This document shows positions 54,334 through 64,000 of a DNA stretch of 64,000 bases, in pieces. The stretch covers positions 685,001-749,000 of the forward strand of contig CM055096.1 of the NCBI GenBank assembly GCA_029204225.1, written 5' to 3'. The notes under the pieces are model-generated. The model saw only the letters and a program-made list of their open reading frames with translations. It did not search any database and was not told where the DNA came from. Numbering within the stretch: position 1 is the stretch's first letter; each line of letters opens with the position of its first letter. This DNA comes from Diphasiastrum complanatum (taxonomy: Eukaryota; Streptophyta; Lycopodiopsida; Lycopodiales; Lycopodiaceae). The translations under genes and the position numbers were made by a program.

Positions 54334-55022
54334 ACTTAAGCATGTCTTGAGAAAACCGCTCAAGTCTCAACGCCGCCTATGCTCCTTATTTCGATATCAT
54401 TCATGGGTCTACGGTTTCAGATGCTTTGGCTACTCCAATAGATCTCCATATGGCATACGACTGGTTCTCTTCACTTGGTACTGTTGCTATGGATCTCTCT
54501 CAGCAGACACTTTCCTTTACTCATGTTGGTCAGCATCATTTACTTGCTGGTACTGATTCCCAGGGTGACTATCAGTTGGTTACCGGGAAGCAATTTATGC
54601 GTAGCCTGCCAAAGGCTCAAGATGCAGCTCTTCTTTCCATTCAAAGTACATCAGTTGCTGCTTCACTTTCACCATCCATGGGTCCTCTTCCTCAGGCCGT
54701 ATACCTTGGTGATATTTCTACTATTGCTTTTGCGCATACCTCAGATAGCCCTCCTGGTTCGGTGGTTGGTGCAGTATCTTCTCCATTGGTCTCTATATCT
54801 CCATCTCTTGAGTCCGTTATGGCCGATGTTCCTGCTGATTTCTATGGGGTTCTTCACGGGTCCACGTTTGATGGTTCCCTCGCTATTGGTGATCAGGTTG
54901 TATCTTCTTTCGCTTTACTCCATGGATCTCTGCTTGAGGTTTGTGAACCGCCTCATGATATTACTACGGTTCCTTACATGATTCATGCACCTTTGGCCCT
55001 TACCATTACACATTTTCCATGA
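54334..55022 (+). pseudogene. Gypsy protease/linker region
   Basis: A 198-codon frame (ATG 54426) begins DLHMAYDWFSSLGTVAMDLS and QQTLSFTHVGQHHLLAGTDS, matching the usual gypsy segment after the aspartic protease (a 'dvvlGmdWL...' and '...f....g....l.g' pattern). The catalytic DSG/DTG motif itself is not found. The rest is Ser/Val/Pro-rich linker, ending TGA at 55020-55022 without entering RT. Confidence 0.55.
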
Positions 55023-56360
55023 GGATATTTGCTAGATGGTCACTATTACTTATCTAGGGTATTTATATGCTAGGATCTTTCTAGATGAGTATACAGGCAT
55101 CCTTCAGTCTCCTTGTGTTTCTACATATAGGTTTGTTGCAGTCCATGCCGATGCTGTGGATATATGGCATTCCTGGTTATTACGTATAGCTTGGTTTCCA
55201 TTTGGACCTGATTGGTGCTGGTTTTTCCATATTACTGATCGCCTATGGTGCTGATATCTCTATGATTATGCATGTGGCTCTCTATCTGTTCCTTGGATTG
55301 TTGCTCATTGTCAGGCTTGGCATATCCTAATGGGTTATTGCCTCCTTTCCAGCTACTGTTTGTCCAGGTGATCTTCAGATTCCCCGTCATTTCAGGTTGC
55401 TCCAAATTGCTTGGTCTCTGATGCTGAGTTGCCACTTTGTTCTGCTTTTCCGAGACCATCAGAGTACCTTGAGAGAGTTCCTTCTCCTCTCTTGGATACT
55501 TTGTGGGGATGTTGCCGCCATATACTTCAGTATTGCTCATATGTGCTTTGATACTCATCCCCAGCTACACGTGGATATTGATCCGATGCTTGCTACTGTT
55601 GGGGATCATGTTCCGCGTTCCAGTGTATTTCTTCTATTCCTCACTTGTGCGCCTGGTGTGTACGTTGGGATTACACTTGCGGCCAGTTCCGATGGGTCAT
55701 CCGATTCTCCATCCGTTTTTGGTGTATCCTATGATGGATTGGTATGTCCATATGAGGTCTTTCTGGATGAGTTTTTCGGCTACAGTTTTTCAGTTGAGGC
55801 CTCTACTATTTCTAGGTTTGTTGCTATTGTTTTTATGCATCATGTTTTTTTAGATGATGCATTGATTTCTTGGACCTTCTGGAGCTTTTGGCATGCTGCT
55901 CTTCTCGTGATACGGGCCTTGAAGGTACCGTGTGCCATTGCTACTTCTCATTCATGGGCCTTCTAGATACCTTGGGCTTTTGACCATGCTGGTGCACATA
56001 TTTCCATTTTAGCTATCCTTTGTCAGGATGATCTCTTTATGATCCATGTTTCCTAGCATATCGCTTGCTTTTCCATGCTATTACAGCGTGCTTGTCATCC
56101 TACTTATGCTGGTCTTCCGATGCTGCTATCTTTTCTTGGGGCACCTATATCACTGAGTTTGCACATATGGTTGATGGTTACGTGTATGATGCGGCTATTC
56201 GCGATGAGTGTCCATCTCTTTTCCAGTTTCCTTATTGGCTTCATGTTGTTGATGCAGTTCTACCTTGTCGGGCTTTTTTGGATACCTTGGTATGATGTCC
56301 CTATCTTTTGGGCTGATCCTCTACTATCTTCGGCATTACGGATACCTTGGCATTCCTGGT
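55023..56360. other. Unrecognised 1.35-kb segment replacing the RT region
   Basis: No RT or RNase H motif on either strand. The T-rich + strand has a 189-codon frame (55397-55966), rich in Phe/Leu/Val, with hydrophobic runs such as FVAIVFMHHVFLDDALISW, but the adjacent frames are equally open, so coding is doubtful. Related phrases recur ('tctagatgagt...aggtttgttgcagt' near 55080-55140 and 'tctggatgagt...aggtttgttgctat' near 55760-55825; 'tggcattcctggtt' at 55165 and 56348), so the segment seems to be built from diverged internal repeats. Confidence 0.55.
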
Positions 56361-57518
56361 TGCTGCTTGATCATTCTACTTCTGATGGGCAGTCTGAGGT
56401 CCTTAACAGGATCCTTGAGAAAAATTTATTTACGCCATTTTGTTACTCCTTGTGAGAAGGATTGAAATCAGTATTTATGTTTAGCAGAGTATAGCTATAA
56501 TAGCTCTGTTAGTACCAGTACAGGTGTCTCACCATTTTTATTCTCTCATGGCTATGCACCTCTTTTACCTAGCATTCCTCTCCCTCCTGAGGATACACCT
56601 GTCACACTTGCATCTTTTCTATCAGGTGCTCGAGAGCTTATTACCCGGGCCAGTTCTCATTTACAGCATGTTCAGCAGTGTTACCAAACCTCAGTTGATC
56701 GTCACCGCCGCCATGTTGAGTTTCAGCTTGGAGATATGGTTTATCTACGCCTACGGTTTGCACGTCATCATTTTGTCCAGGGCCATGCTTCTACTGAGAA
56801 GCTTGCACCACATTATTATGGGCCTTATTGCATTTTGGAGGTTCTTAGTCCAGTTACATATCTCTTACAGCTTCCTGCTTCCACACGCGCCTGTGATGTA
56901 TTCCATGTCAGTTTATTACGTGCTGCTATTGAGGATGACGCTCCTTGTGATGTTGAGTTTCCTACTGCTCCAGAGTTGTTTCCATTTTTACCTACTGCTA
57001 TATTACAGGTTCATCTGTACCATAGTCGACGAGTTATGATCAAAATCTCAGGTGTTGAATCAATGAAGCATATAAGACAGCAATAGACTAAAGCCCTACA
57101 AGCAATAGACAAGACAATAGGTTCTCCCACGAAGACCCCAAGCAGTACCAATCGATAATCTAAAAAATGAGTGTACAAATGCCTCTATAAATACCCTACC
57201 AATGAACCCTAAAATAGGAATTCAAAAGTAAAGGGAGGCAAAATGTGGAGGGAAAATAGTGAGCCCTCCTACGGGCCCCCACTCCACATATAACCATATA
57301 ATAAGGGCCCAAGGCCAGTCAATGTCATAAAAAAAAGGATCCAATGCGGGTCATAAGCATATAAAAAGGCTCTGGGGCCTGTACATGACTAATATAAAAT
57401 GCGTAACCAGAAATATACATAACCAACAGTAAATGTAAAGAGGCCTGAGGAATATATGCAGAGTAGCCCAGTAGGCCTGTATCCTGTAGTCTGTAACTCG
57501 ACGCCGCCGGCAAACGCG
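56345..57518 (+). pseudogene. Gypsy integrase C-terminal half and broken chromodomain
   Basis: Resumes at HSTSDGQSEVLNRILEK (catalytic Glu region), then EYSYNSSVSTSTGVSPFLFS, LGDMVYLRLRFARHHFVQG, GPYCILEVLSPVTYLLQLPA and ELFPFLPTAILQVHLYHSRR. It is closely similar to relic 1 (48900-49560). The chromodomain is interrupted at 57031 by a solo LTR; about 15 bases of homology (cgacgccgccggcaa) are seen beyond it. TGA near 56462 and a frameshift near 56430 break it. Confidence 0.85.
57032..57498 (-). repeat. Solo LTR, AGTTA...TAACT type, minus strand
   Basis: 467 bp bounded by CGACG on both sides (57027-57031 and 57499-57503). On the minus strand it starts AGTTACAGACTACAGG, has a TATA-like GTATTTATAGAGG at about 57190-57202 and ends GATCATAACT. 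It shares the 'ggccttgggccc' and 'cactattttccctcc' blocks with the LTRs at 49954 and 51199. Confidence 0.9.
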
Positions 57519-58110
57519 TTTCTGAAATTTTTTATTCTTTTTGGGTTTTTTTTTGGGGCAATATGGGTATCAGATGAAAGCCCTAATAAGGAGCATTATT
57601 ACTGTGTAATTTGCCGACTATTTCGGGTGCAGGATGGTCCAGTTCAGGTGCATTAATCCATGTTGGGTTCTGTCAAGGATAAAAATTCAAAACTAACCTC
57701 TAGCCTGTCTGTTACGATCACAGATGGTCCCAATAAGTGTGTTTTCGCTCAGGGAGTTGGAAGGCCAAGTCATGAAGAGGCCTTACCGTCGGGGCCGGGG
57801 TCTACCGGCAGCCCCCCGAACCCCCCGTTTCTCGGGGGGCTATCGCCCCCCGAACCCCCTGAGCATTTATTGAAAACCAGAGCAAATAACAACCAAATAG
57901 CTATTGGATATAAGATCTGTTTGTGCCCCATCTACTGCACTTCTGAGAGGCAAAACGTTCGTTTGACCATTGATCCCCTAAAAAAATTTCAGCCATAAGC
58001 TAATTTTCCATAAAAAAAAAAAAAAATTGCGATTCTGGGAGGAGAAACGCGTTTCTCGTAAACGCAGTTTTCGAAACGTCTCCTCTCAAAAAGGCGATTC
58101 TCTGCAACTA

Positions 58111-58150
<40 letters not shown>

Positions 58151-58267
58151 TAGTGGCACGTGGTATCACCATTATGGTACCATACCGCAGTTATGGTGCC
58201 GCCCAGAAATCCGCGGTACCAGGGCGGCACCATAATAATAGAAAAAAAAAATTCCTGTGTTATTTTC

Positions 58268-58324
<57 letters not shown>

Positions 58325-58387
58325 GTGCTGTGGATCAGTATGGATCTGCGGTACCGGGATCCGCGGATCTTGGTACCGCTGGATTTA

Positions 58388-58436
<49 letters not shown>

Positions 58437-58785
58437 AGGTCCCGCGGTACTGGGTACCGCGGATCCCGATCCCGCGGGACCATACTGGTACCGCGGTACC
58501 ACAATATAATAATATTTTTATTATTTAATATTTTTTTAAATTTTTTTTTACCTAAACCTACTCGCCCCCCTCGCATTTCCTCTGAAATTTTTTTGCGCCC
58601 TCTCCGCCCTGCCATCGCTGCTGGTTTTTCTTGCCTGCCTTTGATTCCTTGCGTCGCCCATCGCCCACGCAACGCCCTGCCTTGCATCTGATTTCCTTTG
58701 CCCTGCATTCGCCCATTTTCAGCGTCTCTCCAACAGTGAACCCTGCTGTTTTTTTTCCAGCAATCCATCCCTCATTTCATCTGCA
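57519..58785. other. Low-complexity and palindromic DNA, no gene assigned
   Basis: Contains GC-rich repeats and inverted repeats (57790-57865), A14 at 58013-58026, (TA)n at 58111-58149, an A52 tract at 58269-58320, (TA)n at 58389-58433, and many GGTACC/CCGCGG palindromes between 58170 and 58500. The last ~250 bases are probably the 5' UTR/promoter region of the hAT gene. Confidence 0.6.
58111..58510. repeat. (TA)n tracts, poly-A and GGTACCGCGG palindromes
   Basis: The first (TA)n is framed by CTATGATA...TATCATAG, an inverted repeat. After it come GGTACC-rich words, an A52 tract, more GGTACC/ATCCGCGGAT words, the second (TA)n, then CCGCGGTAC, CCGCGGATCC, CCCGCGGGAC and the 14-base perfect palindrome GGTACCGCGGTACC (58490-58503). 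Confidence 0.8.
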
Positions 58786-60659
58786 ATGGTGCAATCCGAC
58801 CTTTCCAGTCTGTGGGACGAGGTAGACATTGTCAGGCGGGTTGCCGACAAGGCCAACAAGACCGGTCAGAAGATCGTGCGCTGCCGATACTGTCTCGTCG
58901 AGTTTGCTACATCCCTCACTCGCCTTAAAGGCCATCTGCTCGGTGCACGCGCCAAAAATGGTGCCCCCTTGAATGCTGCCCCTTGTGGCAGCATGACCGT
59001 CCCCGACAGGCAGCGACTACTGGACACCTACGGGCCGCGGCTCGTGGCAGGGGAGAACACCATTTCGGAGGGCGTTCTCCGATTTTGCACCGCTCCTTAT
59101 GTGACTAACCCAGAGTTGCTGCCTACTTGGCTGGCACGCACGAGGAGAGGCAGTGCATCCTCCTCCGGTCCCTTTGCCCCTCAGACAGTTCTGCCTCACG
59201 CACCCCCATCTGCTCAGATTCCGGTGGATCCCGTCCCATCGTGTCCGACAGTTGCCACTGCGGTTCCACCACCACCCACTGTTGCTCGCACTCCACCAGT
59301 CTACGACTTTCTCATGGACTCTCCGCCACCCGAGCAGGCCCAGGATGGTACTGGGCGGGCCTTCGAGGATGTGGAAGAGATCCCTTCTTCCTTCCCTTCC
59401 CATCCGGATGACCTCCTCAGCTAGCAGTTTTCGTACCCCATGCCAGATGTTGCCCCTCCACCAGTGCACCCCACCTATGCTGCTGCACCCATCCCTGCCA
59501 GTGCATCCCACTCTCCCCATTCCACGTCTACAGCCGATGCATCCACCAGCGCCCAGCCTATCGCGTCATCGTCCATTCCCGTCACGGTTGGTGCACCGTG
59601 CTGGAGGTCCATCACCCGTCGCCCACCAGGGAGAGCCCTCGTGCAGCAGACCATTCGCGGCGCGCATCAGCCGCACATGGACAGAGAGGCCACACAGGCC
59701 GTGGCCAGTCTGGTCTACGAGCTGAACCTGCCCTTTGCCATCACCGACTCTGAGCCCTTCAGAAGGGCCTTCCGCCTTGCACAGTCTGTCAGCCCTAGCT
59801 GGAGAGTCCCTAGTTCAGAGGTTGTCCGCACACACATGCTGAGGGATAGGGTCGAGTCCTTGTCTAGAGAGATGGAGCCTCTGCGTCGGCACTGGGCCAC
59901 TTACGGTTGCAGCATCATGTCCGATGGCTGGACTGATGTCAGGAGGAGGCCAATCCTCAACATACTGGTCTCCAGCTGCATGGGCACACAGTTTTTGAGG
60001 GCAGTGGATTGCAGCAGGGGAGGGAGAGTCATATCTGCAGAGTTCATGTTTGATGTCATCAGGTCTTCCATCCTAGCCATAGGCCCACAGCATGTCGTCA
60101 CGGTGGTGATGGACAATGCCACGAACTGCATTCAGATGGGTAAACTGCTAGAGGCCGAGTTCCCTCATATTGTTCATACCCCCTGTGCAGCCCACAGCAT
60201 AGACCTTCTGATGGGGGACATTGGAGCACTTCCCTGGGTTAGAGCCATCGTCCGGGAGGCCCTCTTCCTGGTGACTTTTGTCACCAGAAAGAGGCGTGTT
60301 CTTGCCATGTTCCGGGTGTTCAGCCATCTGGACCTCCGTAAGCCAGCCCCCACGCGCTTTGCATTCGACTTGGTGGTCATCGACCGTTTGATCAGGTGCA
60401 GGGCCCAGCTTCTACAGATGGTTGCCAGTGATCTTTGGGGTGCCAGTACATTTCCGCACACTGAGGATGGGAAGCACTTTTCTTCCACGGTGAGGGGAGA
60501 CCAGTTCTGGAGGGATGCACAAACATTGTCAGGACTGCTTCGACCACTCTACATTGTGCTCCGCATGGTTGACAGCGAGGGGTCGACACTTGGACTGGTG
60601 TATGAGCTCATGGACCGAATTGGACAGTTCCTGCAGCTGCCCATCTTGCAGCCAGAGAG

Positions 60660-60773
60660 GTAAGCGGTACAGTGTTGCAATTGACCTTTATCTTTTTAGT
60701 ACTTGCTAGTTTGTTTTTCTGTCAGTGTTAAGCTTTTTCGTAATGCCCTAAACCACATGCCCCTCACCTGCAG
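60660..60773 (+). other. Intron 1 of the hAT gene
   Basis: Donor GAGAG|GTAAGC and acceptor CACCTGCAG|GATGAC; joining makes ...QPER-MTELKF in frame. 114 bp. Confidence 0.8.
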
Positions 60774-61119
60774 GATGACAGAGCTGAAGTTCATATGGGA
60801 GACGCGGTGGAACTACTTCCACAGGAGTATCCACAGCGTCGCACACATGCTGCATCCCCTCTTCCTCTCTCCGACACAGATCGCAGACAGAGAGCTCGAG
60901 GCCGATTGGCTTCAGTACATTCACAGGGTGGGTCCACACATAGGTTTGGATCCTATCAGGCTCATGGAGGAGCTCGCTGCATTTCGTTTCGGCATGGGCA
61001 CATTCAGCCACCCGGCTGCCCAGGATCCAGAGAGGAGGCAGCTACCCATTACCTGGTGGACCATGTTCGGTAGCACATACCCATCTATACAGCGTCTTGC
61101 ACTGCGTGTCCTTTCTCAG

Positions 61120-61212
61120 GTATGCATCTCATTTTATCCTCCATTTTTTGTGTTTCGTTGAAGTTTCGCCTCTGCCACAATGTGCTGAAGTATTTCAATG
61201 CACGCACCATAG
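61120..61212 (+). other. Intron 2 of the hAT gene
   Basis: Donor CTCAG|GTATGC and acceptor CACCATAG|GACTGT. Removal joins LRVLSQ to DCAASVCERNWS, an expected hAT dimerisation sequence. 93 bp. Confidence 0.85.
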
Positions 61213-61374
61213 GACTGTGCTGCCTCCGTGTGTGAGCGTAATTGGAGCACATGGGCACTGATTCACACGAGGAGAAGGAACCGCTTGTCAGTGAGTCAGT
61301 TGGAGCGGTTGGTGTTCTGTAGCACCAACGCACGTCTCGCCAGGAGGCCTCCGACCATTACGAGCGCATTGCAA

Positions 61375-61476
61375 GTGATAAGCTAATCTTTCATAGCATG
61401 TTGGTTGACTCCTGGTATGTTGGTTTCATTTCTTGATAAAGTTCTCTCTGAGACATGCAAATTTTAAACCTTGCAG
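61375..61476 (+). other. Intron 3 of the hAT gene
   Basis: Donor TTGCAA|GTGATAAG (non-consensus base before GT) and acceptor ACCTTGCAG|ACGAAG. It joins TSALQ to TKISDLERQVDL in frame. If unspliced, TAA at 61382-61384 would end the protein just after the dimerisation domain. Confidence 0.65.
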
Positions 61477-61592
61477 ACGAAGATATCCGATTTGGAGCGC
61501 CAGGTTGACTTGCCTACGGACAGCACCCATCCCATGCCTGCAGATGACCTGGGCACACAGTTGATGGCAGAGAGAGAGAGGGAGCTTGCCGA

Positions 61593-61599
<7 letters not shown>

Positions 61600-61678
<79 letters not shown>
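61600..61678 (+). repeat. (GA)n microsatellite within exon 4
   Basis: An uninterrupted GA run that encodes alternating Arg-Glu in the transposase frame; length change in steps other than 6 bp would alter or shift it. Confidence 0.9.
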
Positions 61679-61681
<3 letters not shown>

Positions 61682-62148
61682 TTGGGCTTGAGCACAGAGA
61701 GCCCCCATTGTACGAGGCAGATGAGCCAGTGTCAGAGGATGAGCATGATGAGGATGAGCCCATTCGGGTTGTGTTTGCCAGACCAGAGAGGGATGAGGCA
61801 GATTATACAGGTGCAGGGCACACGCCACGGGCAGGGGTCACAGGTGCATCACGTGGCAGAGGTGGGACACATGGCACAGGTTATACCGGCAGACAGGCAG
61901 GGCACACAGGGGGAGGGGGGGGCAGTGGCATACCTACCTATGTCGACATGATGGAAGAGGCTCTTGATAGAGGGCAGAGTGGTTTAGATGCCGGTCCCGC
62001 AGATGTTTGGATGCGTGCAGCACAGAGTCATGGCCGTTACTACGACAGCACACCAGAGGAGGCACCTGATGACTTTCATTGCACAGATTGGGAGGCCATG
62101 CAGGGTCTACAGGGTGCACATGATGAGGCACGGGATGAGGCTTGGGTT

Positions 62149-62220
62149 GATTCAGGGGTTGGTGCACAGGATGATTCAGAGGTTGGTGCACAGGATGATT
62201 TAGAGGCTGGTGCACAGGAT
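62149..62220 (+). repeat. 3 x 24-bp coding tandem repeat in exon 4
   Basis: Units 'gattcaggggttggtgcaca...' encode DSGVGAQD, DSEVGAQD, DLEAGAQD, an acidic repeat in the C-terminal tail. Confidence 0.85.
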
Positions 62221-63183
62221 GAGTCCCAGAGCCCAGAGCATTTGTATTCGGATGCCCAGCTGGCCGACTTGGTTGCCACATTGGATTCAGAGGCCCAGCA
62301 GATGCCGAGTGTCAGGGCGCCCCCATCATCTCTTGCCAGCATGCCACACACAGAGTCCCAGCTAGAGCAGCCGCATGAGGTGCCTACAGTTCCTCCAGCT
62401 CCTCAGAGGGTGTATGTGCGTCGCACAGCTCCTCCAGTGCCACCGATGCCATTTAGGCCTGCAGCCCCTCCATCGCCGTCCACTTCTGCAGCACCAGGTC
62501 TCCATGGCAGGCCACCATCTGTGCCCAGGTTTTCTCTTGCAGCGCCCACATCCACAGTGGCTCCTCCAGTGGCAGCACCCACGTCACATCCTCCTCCTTT
62601 GGCAGCACCCAGGATGTACCATTACCGGCCACCACAGCGCCCCTTTCAGTACATATCGCCACTGTACTCGCCTCCTGCACAGCCAGTTCCTCCACCTGCA
62701 GCAGCCCCACGGGCACACACTCCACGAGCTCATCCTCCTCGCTCAGTTGCACAGGGAGTTCCCTCTTTTGCTTCCCTATCCCAGCCGGCCTCAGCTTGGG
62801 CCCAACCTAGCCAGCCAGGTGATTTGCATGGGGGTGACGAGGCATTGACAGCTCCTCTTGTCCGCAAGAGACCAGGCAGGCCCAAGGGTGCACCGAACAA
62901 GAAAGGCAAGGCACAGAAACTGCCAGGGAGGAGAGGACGACCATGCAGGGCTCCAGGTACAGGTAGAGGTGCAGTATCACAGCCAGTTGGAGCAGGTGTT
63001 GTTGGTTTGGCCTGCTTGGGGGCTGATGCGGAGGCTGATTGGGAGGATGAGGATGACGAGTCTCCCCCCTCGGATACACAGCCCATGCCAGTTCCAGACA
63101 GGCAGAGATATCGGCTGCGAGAGTCAGCTCGGGGCCCTGAGTTGTCTCCAGAGCCTTCGTCTGAGTCAGAGCCAGAGCATTGA

Positions 63184-63706
63184 TTGTGGCTCAGTTGTTT
63201 TAGTTTCAGTAGTTTGTCTCTAGCAGACGGTCTACCATTGTACTCAGATGATTTTTCACATTATATACAGTGTTTGGCCTACATTATTTGCTGCACATTG
63301 TGCGTATGTCGCTCTGTACATGTGATGCTTTATTTTATGTTGATGAATTCTATGTGCGTGTCTGAATCCTATTTTCATTTAATTTCGTTTGAAGTGAATG
63401 CTAGCTTCACATATATGCACCTACATCATGAGCACAGCAATCACCCCTACACCCCAAACGACATTTCATAAACACATGTAATACATCTGCATTTAAAAAA
63501 ATTACAGACATTGCATCTTACATGACCAGGCTCGCGTTGCACAAAAAACAACTATGTATATATTCAACCGTTGTATCAGGATAACATCACATATACTGTC
63601 ATTTTTTTAAGCAGCCATCTAGTTATTTGCTGCACCATAAACTGCCGAAAACTACATAGCAACAGTCCGCCACATACGGTTGGACCTCATCTATTCTAAA
63701 CATCCC
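63184..63706. other. Intergenic, between convergent genes
   Basis: AT-rich, no coding frame of note. Probable 3' UTRs of both the hAT gene and the minus-strand gene; no clear terminator or repeat seen. Confidence 0.5.
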
Positions 63707-64000
63707 TCACTGATCCTCCACCGACTCCTCGCCCTCGTCTGGTGCATTGTTTTGTCGCTCTTGCTCTGCCTCCCGGTTAGCCCGAGCTGCCTCCTGGTTA
63801 GCCCGACGTCTGGCCGCCCTTTCCCTGACCATGATGAGCTGCCGTCGTGTGAAATTCATTCCGATCTGCTCATCCAGATCCAGCTCGACAGCGGGGACAG
63901 GATCCACAGCGGGGGCGGGTGGCTTCGGTTCCGGATTTCTCTGTCGAGTCTGTCGCAGCATCTCTCGGATATCTGCCTCTTGCTTCCGATGCCTCTCGTT
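63707..64000 (-). CDS. C-terminal part of an unidentified protein (runs off the window)
   Basis: The minus-strand frame is open from the window edge (NERHRKQEADIREMLRQTRQ) to TGA at 63707-63709. It has a basic helical part, a Pro-rich spacer (RNPEPKPPAPAVDPVPAVEL), FTRRQLIMVRERAARRRANQ and an Ala/Arg/Glu-rich coiled-coil-like end with an acidic tail. No family recognised. It could be the second protein of a DNA transposon or a host gene; the window does not show enough. Confidence 0.6.
   Translation of the reverse strand, partial: NERHRKQEADIREMLRQTRQRNPEPKPPAPAVDPVPAVELDLDEQIGMNFTRRQLIMVRERAARRRANQEAARANREAEQERQNNAPDEGEESVEDQ

Larger units (their letters stand above)
51199..57518 (+). mobile_element. 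Ty3/gypsy chromovirus relic 2 with replaced RT region
   Basis: 5' LTR (51199-52155, containing a solo LTR), PBS, a long leader with ~80-bp repeats, gag, protease-linker, about 1.35 kb of unrelated sequence where RT/RNase H/early integrase should be, then the integrase C-terminal half and the first part of the chromodomain. The chromodomain is split by a minus-strand solo LTR at 57032-57498 and fades out near 57518. No 3' LTR is seen. Confidence 0.85.
58786..63183 (+). pseudogene. hAT-superfamily transposase-like gene, 4 exons, one in-frame stop
   Basis: Exons inferred at 58786-60659, 60774-61119, 61213-61374 and 61477-63183 by GT-AG sites that keep the frame. Exon 1 has a BED-type zinc finger (VRCRYCLVEFATSLTRLKGH), TAG at 59422-59424, then a DUF659/hAT core: WATYGCSIMSDGWTDVRRRP, VVTVVMDNATNCIQMGKLLE, HTPCAAHSIDLLMGDIG. 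Exons 2-3 give the C-terminal dimerisation region (LPITWWTMFGSTYPSIQRLA, DCAASVCERNWSTWALIHTR, NRLSVSQLERLVFCSTNARL). Exon 4 adds a 570-residue tail: an Arg-Glu repeat from a (GA)n microsatellite, acidic segments, Pro-rich stretches and AT-hook-like RKRPGRPKG and GRRGRPCR. Apart from the stop, the open frames are intact, so it may be recent or domesticated. I found no terminal inverted repeats or 8-bp TSD. Confidence 0.85.

Noticed and set aside
55397-55966. Membrane protein gene inside gypsy relic 2
   Set aside because: Hydrophobic residues follow from the T-rich strand; overlapping frames are equally open and the segment is made of diverged repeats. Kept as an unassigned segment instead.
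58257-58440. Lys-rich and Tyr-Ile repeat proteins
   Set aside because: They are translations of the A52 and (TA)n tracts.

Overview
This window looks like a gene-poor, repeat-dense piece of a land-plant nuclear genome. The evidence is the plant-type Ty1/copia and Ty3/gypsy chromovirus relics, tRNA-iMet primer-binding sites of the plant copia type, a DUF659-type hAT transposase with GT-AG introns, and LINEs with an ORF1/ORF2 layout. The very abundant LINEs and long (TC)n tracts make me lean towards a seedless plant such as a fern, but the sequence does not prove that. I see no ordinary host gene, only one isolated exon-like piece near 19.3 kb and a partial gene at the right edge.

Layout. 1-17.9 kb: a head-to-tail array of LINE copies, all on the + strand, each ending in a conserved 3' hairpin plus a (TC)n tract, and nearly all starting immediately after the (TC)n of the previous copy. 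One LINE is split by an 8.4-kb minus-strand Ty3/gypsy element (5143-13505, TSD CGGAG) that carries an extra ORF behind pol. 17.9-21.4 kb: AT-rich sequence with an LTR, a copia gag remnant, an EH-protein-like exon and two LTR/PBS units. 21.4-42.1 kb: a second LINE array with two subfamilies (LINE-I and LINE-II), chimeric copies and a 2.67-kb tandem duplication. 42.1-48.0 kb: a + strand copia element lacking RT/RNase H, then a minus-strand copia relic. 48.0-57.5 kb: two + strand gypsy chromovirus relics; the second has its RT/RNase H region replaced by unrelated sequence. 57.5-58.8 kb: low-complexity and palindromic DNA. 58.8-63.2 kb: a four-exon hAT transposase-like gene with one in-frame stop. 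63.7-64.0 kb: the C-terminus of an unidentified minus-strand gene.

The most interesting item is a 397-bp element at 46686-47082 inserted in the copia RT region. It is built like a TRIM (two ~140-bp LTRs, PBS directly after the first, purine tract directly before the second, 5-bp TSD GTTCT), but each LTR contains a cloverleaf-like tRNA sequence with exact pol III A and B boxes. This resembles Cassandra TRIMs, whose LTRs carry 5S rRNA, but with a tRNA-like module; I know of no described equivalent. Also notable: the LINE 3' hairpin shows compensatory base changes; the LINE ORF2 C-terminus has a conserved PCNA-binding (PIP-box-like) motif; and a gypsy family has LTR ends AGTTA...TAACT instead of TG...CA.

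Almost every coding region is broken by stops, frameshifts or deletions, so these are mostly relics. They are described by what is visible; names are family assignments from recognised motifs, not database matches.
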